Of a stretch of 64,000 bases of DNA, positions 24,301 to 36,300 are shown piece by piece. The stretch covers positions 18,288,628 through 18,352,627 of the forward strand of contig JAKZAP010000010.1 in NCBI GenBank assembly GCA_023053575.1. The letters run 5' to 3'. Made by a program: the position numbers and the translations under genes. The stretch comes from Branchinecta lynchi (Eukaryota > Arthropoda > Branchiopoda > Anostraca > Branchinectidae). How positions within the stretch are numbered: position 1 is the stretch's first letter; each line of letters begins with the position of its first letter. Below the pieces are notes generated by a model, which did no database searches, was not told the DNA's origin, and was given only the letters and a program-made list of their open reading frames with translations.

Positions 24301-27300
24301 AGAATTTCTGAGTTATATGTGCTATCCGCGAATATGTGTGGTAAAATTTCATCACGCTGAGGCTTGCTGTGGTAAAAATTAATAGGAATGGGTTCTATTT
24401 TGAGTGTTAAAAGTTATACGTGACCAACCATTGCAATGCGTTTCCATCACGTGACTACTGAAGAAGAAAGAGAGAAACAATTTGTGATATAAAAGTACTG
24501 AATGTAGACTGAATGAGTTCTTTGAATGAAAGTCAGTCATACTAATCTATACAGCTAATTGTGTTTTGACAGTTACAAGCTTTTTACCTTATCTGAAATA
24601 AGAAGAACAATCCTGGTAGGCTCAAAACTAAATCGAGGAATATACACTGGTCCAACAGAAACAGCAGCAGATATTATACCGAGTATTGTACTGGATTTTC
24701 GTAAAACCGGTCTAGGCTGATCTAAAATTCCACATGAAAGTCATCAAAGGTTATGTTCTCTAGAGATGGATTTTCAGGTTTAAGACTCAGTTTTGAAGAT
24801 CTACGCATACGTGATCCAAACGTCGGAGAGCGGCGTACAACTTGATTTTCAAGTTGAACGGCTGCAGAGGAGGCTTACAACGCGAAGAACTTTTACTCGT
24901 CCTACAACATAAGCGTGAACGGTCCAATATCGGCTCTATTCTCCCTTATGCAGAGCCAATCAGATTGCTTGGCTGGGTCCGCCAGCGGGCCGAGGCAAGG
25001 CGCAGCGCCGCCAGTGTTGCCACAGGAAGCATAAAAGTCCTACTTTGTTGGAAGCGAAAGAAACAACTTTTCTTCAAAAGAACACGTTTCGTTCTGTTGC
25101 GACTGCTTACTGCTAGTTCGAAGACCGATGCTGTCCATCCGTAAATTTAATAGCTTTTTACAGTATTGTACAAAGTTGTACTGGTGTACTTAAATAGTAC
25201 TAAGGTCAATTTTTCTGATCTTTAGAAACGCGAAAAACTGTGTCAGCGTGGCAACACCGAACGCTGCCTTCATAAGAACTTCTTGGGTTCCTATTGGAAC
25301 AGGCGCGTGTATTAAGACGTAAACATCGCGTATAGCGCTATTCAGCTTACTACACCTATTTGGACATTGATTTAAGGTCTGCGCTGAAAGGGTCGAACCA
25401 ATTAAGCTCCATAATAACACAAGTTTCACACAACCTTCATCATCAGAAAGGGTTGTTTCCCTTCATAGATCACGTAATCGACCTTCAGCATATTCAAGCA
25501 CGGTCCGTTCAAACAGTCCAAGTTTAATTTCCGAACGCCGATCATTGCACTCGAAAGCTGACCTGGACTTTTATATCCTGCGCACAAAGGATCGACGCTG
25601 TAAACTTTCATTTCCTTTTTTTCCAGAAACAAAAGGTTGATGTCCCTTGGAACTGCTTCAAAACCGTTATGTTGGCCTACATTAAAGTTTAACCGACTAG
25701 GGCTGAGATCTAGGCCTGAATGCACAATAAAATTGCGTTGTTTCGTTTGTCTGAAAACCCGATAAATTGCGTTGTCTAATTTGTCCGAAACAACGAATCC
25801 ACAGATAACCGATTTCATCCAATGAACTTCATCTTTCGGATTTGTGGTACCTCTATCTGCTAGTATATCTATGCTTGAAATATTCATCAACTAAAAAGTT
25901 AAGCTATTGACGAAAAAGAACACATATACCAAAAAGACATACTTTATCCTCCCTTTCCAACTAACTTCAGAGAGTGTTGCTTCATCCAATTTTCCGAGCT
26001 AGCGTCCCTAACACATGGAAATGCAGTCCTCTGTTGAAATTCAAATTCTCCGCGTCTGGGTGAATTTTGGGTTGTCGTGCAAGCAGTGCACATTCTGAAC
26101 GTTATTACTACAGCCCCGGGTGAAAAAATGCAAAATCTCTTGGACGAGTCAAACTACACTGTCCGGGTAAGAATTAAAGTAAACTGCAGTATTTGCTACT
26201 GGGGTTAATCTTATCTCTACTGGGATAATATTAATCTGAATTAGAGATAGTCTTATCTCAGTACACTGTCAGAAGTTTCATAACAGATTGCGCATAACAC
26301 TTTCAAGAATAACACCTTTTCACTTAGAAATAAAGTCTTATGACCAATTAAGTTTATACTCTTTCGTGCCTAGATCTCCAACAACACCTTTAATATGTAA
26401 AAATACTACACTGTCAGAAGTTACATAACGACAATAGAAGAATGCGCGGTTTCAACAGATAACACTTTGGGATGTTATCTGTTATGTTTCTTTCGCTACC
26501 GTTAGTATTTTTACCAATTGAAGGTGTTGTTGGAGATCTAGGCACGAAATAGTGTAAACTTAATTGGTCATAAGACGTTATTTCTAAGTGAAAAGGTGTT
26601 ATTCTTGAAAGTGTTATACGCTATCTGTTATGAAACTTCTGACAGTGTGGAGAAAAGATAGCCAGCAGCAACCCAGTAGCAAATACTGCAAGATTTTTTT
26701 TTTACAGTGTAATTCAGTGTGTTCGAATATCAGATGTTAAAATAAGCTACCTTTTCAGTAAGGCTTTAAAGGAATGAGAGAGTGGATTTATAAATTTAAA
26801 AAGAAAAGGAAAAAAGAAGACCAAATGCTTAGGCGAGATCCGAAAGAATTTACTGGACTTTCATCCAGACAGTCGGGTCCAACAGGTTTGCCGTCTTCGT
26901 CAGATCCCATAAGCATGCTTCTGGGCATGCTTTATCCCATAAGCATGTTCTTTATCCGTTTCGCTTAGACTAACAAGGGATAAATAGCTCTTATAGGCTA
27001 ACTTCATTTTCCGATTCAGCCGAGATTACGGCCAGTATGCCAATGCTAGTCGAACATTCATAGAATATCCTGACGGTATCTTTAAATAAACAACCTTAGT
27101 AGTTTGATGTAGATGGTTGTTTTCCAAAATTTCTGGTTTAGCCCACATCAGATTCGTGGCCGTACGGATTTTATTTGTCGACACCTTAACCATATCTATT
27201 AGGTAATTATTTTGCGACTTTGATCATAGACTTTTGACACAGGCCAATTACGACAGGAATAAAACTCATGGTCTAAAACTCATGGAATATTCTTGTCAAC

Positions 27301-30300
27301 ATTTCCTACGTCTATGTACACATCACCTTCTAAATTTTATAAGAGGACTTTATTTTTTCGAAATTCCCGTCTTGCGCCAGATCCTGATTTACTCGGTTGA
27401 AACGATGAAGTTTTACAACCTGTATACCAATACGAACAGCTGGACAAAGACATTTGTTAGAACTACAAACGATTTTACGGTTTCACCGGATTCTAGTGAA
27501 CACGGCCAAACTATCGACGTTGTAGAAAAAGAAGACGAAGCTCAGATCGGTTCTCTATGTCTTCCCCCTAAGTCGAACATTCGATAAAGACGAAGTTCCA
27601 AAAATCGGGTTTTCACCGGATTCTTTTTGTAGTATCAACCAAGCAGGAAAACAAAGGAAATAGATCGATTCAACATGTACGCTTGCCCAACCGTTGACGC
27701 TCTATACCACTGGCCAAGAAACTGTGACTACCGGGACTCCTTCGGTGCCGCATTCCGGCCGAATATCGGTCGGCCAGGAAAACAAAGTACATATATTGAT
27801 CTAGCGCGTTGTCTTACCTCTATTTCGACACCCCAACCAACTCCAACTATAGTTTCACTTTTCATAAATTTTTGGTTTTGCCAGAGCCCGGGCGAACTAC
27901 TTCTCTAGAAAACTGTAAAGTTGTGAAGAAAAAAAAATATCACGCCATAATCTGAAACCCCTCCCTTCCCTAGAGATAGAACTATAAGAACATTTTCGAA
28001 CTTGTCTTCTGCTTCGACCCAAGCAGCCTTCAGCCACATTTGCACAAAATACCTCAACTTCTTCGGGGTTACCGTGCTACCACACGGACAAACAATTTTA
28101 ACAGAGAACTAGGTATCCCGACACTTAGGATACATTTGGAGGTTTGAAGAAGAGTTTTTCTAAGGTTAGCCTAATATTTAAAAATTTTACACCGATCATT
28201 ACACTCTAAAGCTGACCTGGACTTCCCTGCAGAGAAGGGGTGCGAGCCCTTTCAACCGGAACGCTTTGAAAGTCACTACTTCAGAAGTATCGGCCTTCCA
28301 CTCAACGAAAGACCAACGCCCTCGCCTCCCACATTCATGTTAATTGCCCTGCTTTCTATTATAGAAAGCTAAGCTTTGCACTGCGTAAATACCAGCTTTT
28401 TGTTTACAGAAAATCGATGAGACGGATAGCTTTGCAGGAAAGACGTCGAAATGGCTCACCATTGATAAAACCTTCCAGTCAAACTTTCGTTGCTAAACTG
28501 CACCTACGCCAAAAGGGAAAGAGGGACAGACACTTCTGGAAAACTTGTACTAAGTCAATTACCATTGTTAATATTGTTGCTGGAGCGAGTGGTAGATAGA
28601 AGACCAGGACAGAAACCGGAAGAGAAGGACGGACAGACTTAAGATTCAAAAGTTTCACTGAAACAAATGTGACTCTTGTACTGTTTTTCTTCTCTCATAC
28701 CAAGAAGAAAGAGGGAGTAATAAAACGGAAAATAAAACGTAAACTATTGTAAGCGGGTGAGTGGGTGAAGTTGGGGGGGGGGGGGGGGGGGGGGTCGTCA
28801 CGAACATTAGGGTTGGTACCCTGAAACAGTCAGCTTGGGCACTTACGCCCTATCCGGTATAACGCTTACCATATCCACTTGGTGCAGCGCTTCTGGTGCC
28901 ACGGAAAGAAGGTACTGCACCGCCTCTACATGTCCATTCACTGCCGCTAGGTGCAGCGCAGTCGCTTTTGCAGGGTTTTTAGACATAGCAAAAAGATCCG
29001 TGCAGTCTTTTAGGGCGGGGACAGAACCAAGAGAGTCGACAATAGCACGAATGCGAGACAGTTTGCCTCGAGAGGAAGCCGAGTGAAGACTGTCAATACG
29101 TTCCTGAAATATAAAAACAAGACAATTGTTGTTTAATATCGCCTTAATTTCGTTCCTCATGGAGCTAACTTCCAACGGATTTGTGAGCGATGATGACAGA
29201 TTAAGAGTTCCGTTTTTGCAAATACCATGGTATCTGCACCACGCCGTAAGGTCGTCTTCGCAGCTACCGCATGGTATCTGATACCACGATCAAAAGGCGT
29301 GTTTGCAGGTATCGTGATATCTGGCTAGCTATCGTGGTATCTGATATTCAGATACTACGGTCCGACCGTGGTAACTGATCGTGGTATGTGAAAAGTCATC
29401 TCACTTTCCTCAAATTTTGTCAAATTGGTGAGAAAGAAGTTTAGCACTTAGTGATGTAACTGGATATTACGACGGCTCCGCCACCTAACCTCGTATCTCA
29501 TTTACACAAAATTGTACAGGAGAGCAAAAAACTTCTTATTTTCGTAACTTTTGTGTTCTAAAATTGTCAAAAATAACAAACAATATCATCTTTGTTATTT
29601 TTTGACAATTTCAGGACACAAAAGTTACGAAAATAAGAAGTTTTTTGCTCTCCTGAACAATTTTGTGTAAATGAGACACGGGGTTAGGTGGCGGAGCCGT
29701 CGATTAGTTTTTCTTTTGGGATGACTCTGAAAATTTCAGTTTCGGCAATAGTCGTTTTAGCAGAGCAACCGTGTATCAGATACCACGCTAACTGCAAAAA
29801 CAACTAATTGCAGATTCAGTTACCGTGGTAACAGATACCATGGTATCTGCAAAAATGCAACTATTGTCACTAATCCCAATGGCATTTTCAGTTCCTCTTT
29901 ATTCTTTAGGCCATAAGATTCTGGCATTTGTAGAGGCCATGTGCCTTATTTTGTAGAGGCCATGTGCCTAATTTTGCATTATATTATTATTATTATTATT
30001 ATCACTTTACACGGACTGAAGCACATCGCTTAAATGGTGGAAATTCGACTCCTTGAACTGATTTCCACTTTCCCGTTAGACTGATCACGCACACATAAAG
30101 AAAGCGGAAAAAGCTGCTTCGGTTTAACTTTTTGCCAAGAAATCTGCTTTGATTTTAACTGTCCAAAACATTGGAAAGTGATTCCGACTTTTCTTTCCAG
30201 CTCACGAAAACCCTCTTTATAATAAGTAGCATTCTTCAATCAAACTTCAAATAAAACATTTGCTTTCAACACATTTTCCGGTCTGGGCCGGATTCCGGGC

Positions 30301-33300
30301 GAACTAGTTGTCCGGTTAGAAAATGCTTAAAATATTTAGTTTGCCCCTTAATTTGAACCCCCTCGCTCACCCCTAAATGTAGGGCTACAGAGTCCATCTA
30401 CGAACTTGACTGTACCCTTGACCAAAAGAATCCTCCCACCAAGTTTCATCAAAATATCTCATTCCCTTCGAGAGTTATCGTGCTAAGAGACGGACAACTT
30501 TTGCGATGTCACAGGAATCCCTCCACTTACGTTTTAGGACCCCACAAAGAATTCACTCCGAGAAAAAAAATTGCCATCTGATATGGGATATTGTTTTCCA
30601 TCGTCTAGCGTGATTGCTACCATTAGTCGGCACAGGACATAAATCATAACTGCCCTGACAAATGGCAGTAGCGATATAACAAGAGACAAGAAAATAATTT
30701 TGACTTGCTGTAGAGTGTATAGGGCGGTAAAAAGAAAGCTGTGTCTTTAGCTTGAACAGAAAGAGGTGGCCGTGAACGAACGACGAAATAAGATAGGATG
30801 GCGCTGCCTTGCAAAGAAGGGTCGTTTCAGTAAACCTTAGGATAATAATAATAAAAATAACGTTTGTATCTTTATTGTCGATTCAGCTGCTTCACTACAA
30901 GAGACTGACTGGATTACATCCAACTACTCATACACAGGTAGTAAGAGGTAAGCTTGGGATCCAATGTATGAGGAATCATAGGCTAGTGCAGATTTTCTAT
31001 TTTGGCTTAGTTAGTTCGGTTACCCGAAGACAGGTTACTAAAAATTGTATATAATGAATTAATGGAGTCGAGGGGTCCTCGGTCTTAGCAATTCCAAGTG
31101 AAAGCCATGCTCGATAAAGCAGGTCTATCTTTGGCTTGGAACGATGGTTTGGGACCAGATGACCAGTCACAGTTGCTGGGACAGTTTGAGCAGGTATTAC
31201 GGGATCAGGAAATTCAAAACTGGCAGGCAGCACTGAATAAATCAGAGACACTATTTTCGTATAGACAAATACAAAATACATTTGGATTTGATTATTATTT
31301 TAAATTAGGACTGTCGGCTTAGGTACTTAGGGTATGGTTCCAACTCTACGACTAAGAGCGTGTTCCATCCTACTTACCGTAGTTACTACGCATGACGTCA
31401 CGAATTCTGGCTTTTTGCCGTCAAGGCTGGAACGATTTTTTTATTTTCCAGCAGGATCTCACGCCAGGGGCGAATCCGACCAATCACGTTCCAGAGATGC
31501 GTAGTTACTACGCTTACCACGCTCCCGAGCATGGTAAGCAAATAGTAACTATTAGTTACTATTCCGACAAGGTTGGAACGGTCAGCGTAGTAACTTTTCG
31601 TGAGGATGGAACGGAAATAGTAACTAATAGTAACTATTGTTACAAGGGTGGAACACGCTCTAACTCTCTTCCATTACGGTGCAGAAAGAAAGCTTTTGAT
31701 AGGAGAAATCTGGTCGGTGAGGACAATAACAATTGCCCAGTTCGAGCGTGTTCCATCCTACTTACCGTAGTTACTACGCATGACGTCACGAGTCCTGGCT
31801 TTTTGACCTCAAGGCTGGAACGGTTTTTCAATTTTCCAGCAGAATATCATGCAACGGGCGAATCCGGCCAATCACGTTACAGAGATCCGTAGTTACTACG
31901 CTTACTACGCTCTCGAGCGTAGTAAGCAAATAGTTACTATTTCGAGAAGGTTGGAACGATCAGCGTAGTCACTTTTGGTGAGGTTGGAACGGAAATAGTA
32001 ACTAATAGTTACTATTTGTAGACGGGTGGAACATGCTCGATGTTCCTCTGAGCAAGATACCATTGACCACCTTTTAGGACAGTGCCAAGAGCTTCCTTCA
32101 TTGGGTTTAGTTGGGATGGTTGGTGGTGTTCTCTTCCCTGATATCTTAAGTCGACAAATAAAAGTGTAATTTATAAGGTCGTTTTTTTTTCTTTTGAATG
32201 CAACGAAAAGAAGAAAATAGTTTGTGTTTTAACTTTTAGTGGTATAAATTGTTGTTGGCGCTTCAGGCGTCTGTTGTATGGCCTTATTGGCTTTTTCCAA
32301 TAAATTATTATTAATTATTATACAGCCGAACTATACAGCCGAAAGACCATACAAGATTCAAGATGTAAAAACCTTGTATACATTCCTAAACTAATGCTAA
32401 ACTAAACTTTCTGTTCCAAGTCCTAACGCTTTGAATATTTATTTACACTAATCCAGAATGAAGTCGGGGTTCATAGATTTCAGGATACCGGGAAGTATAC
32501 CCCCCCCCCAACCCCCGAAAGCGCTTGGCACTCTAGGAGGAAGCTGACCAAATTCTTCTCATGCATCTTGCAAAGAGGGCAAAGGTAGGTCTCCCCCACG
32601 CCTTTTCCTTCTTATTAGATATTTATTTTTTTCTGAGCATCGGCAGAGTATTAGACCGGAACTTAAATCGGAACTGGAAGTTGGGGGTGGGCTGGTATCG
32701 CTTCCCCGTATCCTGAAATCTACGAACCCCAAATGTATCGTAGATGTTTGTAAATATGTGACCAAAGGATTTAGTCTAAGGAAGGAAAGTTTAGCTTAGT
32801 TCACGTAGCATAGTATGTGTAGAGGTGTAATAGTTTATTTGTGAAGTGTATTAAATCTCGTATGGCCTTTTGGCTCAATAAACAAGCATTATTATTATTA
32901 TAATTATTATTATTACTTTCAAGGTAAGACAGGATCTATAATGTGTCACTTACTTTGTGTAGAGGGATATCTCGTACAAAATCTTCGGGAGAGTAGTGCC
33001 TGCTGTCGCTTCGAATTCCAGCGAGGGTCTGAGTACGTCCTTCTGACAGAAGGAGTACCAGACTCCTCATCAGACGATTATTTTCCTTCAAAGGAATGGA
33101 CGATGGGACATGTGGGGGGTCAGAGGCTCCAACTTGCAATGGCTTAAGTCGGACCTGAAAAAAATGCATGACTATTAGGGACTCGCAAGTGGGGGTGAGG
33201 GGGATCAGCACCACCCCACCCTGGTAATCGGTTAAAAATTTTGGGTCGTAGAACCAAAATTTTACTAAAATTACTCGGTATTTTTTCGACACCGGTACTA

Positions 33301-36300
33301 TTCGGTGTATTTATGGCGATTCGGTAGCTATACAAAGTCCCAAATAGACTATCGGTATAAATCTATTCGGTATAACGATCAGGACTCGGTATAATAGCCA
33401 GGATTCGGTAGTTATCACGAATTCGGTAAGCGAATTTACTGAAATTCTTCGCTGATTTCGATGCCAGAACTATTCGGTATATTATGAAGATTCGATAGTT
33501 ACAGAGAAAATTATTCGGTATCATGATTGAGATTAGGTAATTTATTCGGTATAATTTTCAGGATTCGTAATTACCGAATAAGAATATTATTTCGTATTTT
33601 TCGATACCAAAATAATCGGTACAATAACAGGGATTTGGAAGTTATTAGGATTGGGATTTGAGAAACATTCAAAGCTAGAATCTGCTTGGAAATAGTTAAA
33701 TAAGAAGAGAACCACCCGGTTTCTTAATCGTGGCCGGCAATATGTTGTCCAAGTGGGCTTCTCCGCTGGCTTATCGTCTTTCATGCTGCCCATTAGTGTT
33801 ACTTAGTGTACGCAATCCTTTCTGTTCAATAATTTAAAGCTCGAATTTCAGTTTCTAGGATTCGGTAAAATATTTGAGAGATTCTGTAAATATTTTGCCC
33901 CCCCCCCCCCCCCCCCCCCCCTACCCCGAAAATGCACTTGCCACGCCCCTGATGACAATAATACCGATTTGTGTCTGACACGTAAAAAGCATGAACGTAG
34001 AGAACATAAAAGAAAAAAAAGAAGTAAGAGAAACCATAATAAGGAAAAAAAAGCAAACACACTACGACGTCAGTGACTATCTACCGATTGAACAAGAATT
34101 TGTTCCGACGGATGAGAGACACATTTGTCTTTCTTCCTTGAAAATTTTCCAAAATCTCCAGATCCGGAGCAATTTTAGTAACGTGAACTTCATTTACGAA
34201 CAAGAATTGCGTTTTTGCAGATGCCGTGGTATCTGATACCACGGTCTTCTATCCTTTTTGCAGTAGCTGTGGTATTTGGCCAGTTACTGTGGTATCTGAA
34301 ATTCAGAATCAACGGTCCGGAACGTGGTAACTGGCCTCTAGTGGAGCCGACCCCTCGCTGGACTCGGATGATTTTAGTCTCCTACCGTCAGAACGAGAAA
34401 TAAAAAGTATAGTATAGTTGCCGACACCTGACTGAACTTAATGCCTATTACCCATGTCAGGATACTAAACAGAGGACGGCATGGTGAACTTTGAATTTGA
34501 AAAGTTGCCGATCCCTCAAAGAATACTGCGGCTTTCCAGTTCTTCTCATTATTGAATTCTGGCGACAGCCTTCCTCGTTTTAGTATACCCTTCCTCGATT
34601 TAGTTTGCCCTTCCTGGTTTTAGTATGCCTTCCTCCTTTTCTCCCGTTCCCTTCCCTTCCTGGTTTTATTCGATCCCTGGTAACTGACCGTCGTATCCGA
34701 AAAGTCATCTCACTTTCATCATTACTAACACAGGGGATTAGGTTTTTTTCAAATGGTGCGAATTTGGCAGTTGTCATTTTTTCAAAGCAACCATAGTGTC
34801 ATGGTGACTGCAGAAACGACAAACTGCAGATCCAGTAACCGTATACCATGGTAGCAGTAAAAAATCAACTAAGCTCTGACTAATTTGACTTGGTTCAGAT
34901 TGCAAACTCGTCAACAAAGGCTACGACTTTAGCGACCCTCGGGCTTTTTTATACTGTAAACTTATTAGTCACGGAACAAGGATGGGCTATATTGCAGGAT
35001 CTGACGTTCTTCATATATTTTGAGACTCAAAGCCACACTTGCCTGCCCCATGTTTGGTCTCCTTATGTCCTTCTTCTCCGGGGTAAGGTAAGTCTGCCTT
35101 AGTAGCGTGCCAACTGGTGGTAAGCTGGAAGCCTTCCGCAAAGCGGGACGGTTCCCGTGTGGCCGCGGGGCTTCTGGAATCTCCCCAAGACCATCGGAGG
35201 AAATCAGCTTTGGGTTGTTGATGTAGAATTCCGGCCTCTTTGCATACTAAAAAAATTAAGAATGCAAAATGAACAACAAAGGGAAAAATAGAACTATCCT
35301 ATATAGAATATTTTTTCTCTAGAGGCCAATGCCTATGATGATGATGATGATGATGATTTTATTAACGCACTTAAGGAGAGGAAATAGTGCAGTATAAACA
35401 AAAAAAAAAAGAGGAAAAAGTACACTGAGCTTTCAATAATGTAGTAAATGCACAAGATCAAAAAATAAACATTTCAAAGAAGAAAAAAAAAGGGTTTGTA
35501 TTGTATGACTATTATAATATACAAAGACGTATATGGCATCATGGCACCAAACAAGGAGTTGTCCTTGCTAGGCGAAGATATGAATGAATAAATGAATGAA
35601 TCAACTTTATTGCCCGTAAAGTGTAAAACACAAAATACGGAGTATTATGAAAGAAACAAAACAATAAATAACGAAAAAAGCAACAACAAACAAACTGAAC
35701 AAAACAACATGAACTATCTAACCAGCATCAATAACAAAGAATGTCCGCAGAGGGTCGTAAGGGTGAATCAGGTTAATGGTCTTTTTACACAGGTCATCAC
35801 TCGAAGTTTGAATACAATGTAACTACAATCCAATAGATAGATAGATAGATAGATTAGTGTATTTCAAAAGCCCAAGGGCCATATACACAAACAAACAAAA
35901 ACAAAAATATAACTTAAACAATCAGACTCCTTTCATTAAGATTCGATAACCCGTTCGTAAGCTAAAAATATCTCATTTTTCATAATTTTTTCGGATTCCC
36001 CCTCCCTCCACTCCCCTCCAGATGGTCGGATCGGGGAAGTGACTATTTCCTATTTAATCTAGTCGGGTCTCTCACATGCCCGCCAATTTCCATCCTTCCA
36101 GCGCATCAGGAAGTACCGAAGTCACGGGATCACTACAAATTCGGACTCCCCCCCCCCCCAACCCCTCCAAAGTGAGCGGATCCGTTCCGGTTATATCAGT
36201 CACGTATCTAGGACTTGTGCTTGTGCTGTCACCAAGTTTCATCCGGAACTCTCCACCAGGGGCGTCGAAAGGGGGGGGGGGGGTGCAGCACCCCCCCCCC

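Larger units (their letters stand above)
31080..32320 (+). mobile_element. LINE 3' end split by two MITEs
   Basis: Coding starts AMLDKAGLSLAWNDGLGPDD (31098-31322). After the two inserts are discounted, it continues through a knuckle CPVRCSSEQDTIDHLLGQC to a TAA at about 32168. The last codons before the second MITE (31744-32038) and the first codons after it join in frame. The tail contains a GGCCTTATTGGC hairpin, AATAAA and an ATT-rich microsatellite, as usual for CR1/L2-type ends. It is defective. Confidence 0.7.

Noticed and set aside
24842..25144. 100-codon plus ORF
   Set aside because: Starts with TTG, has no splice signals and an Arg-rich, low-quality composition. It overlaps the 3' end of the minus-strand broken gene.
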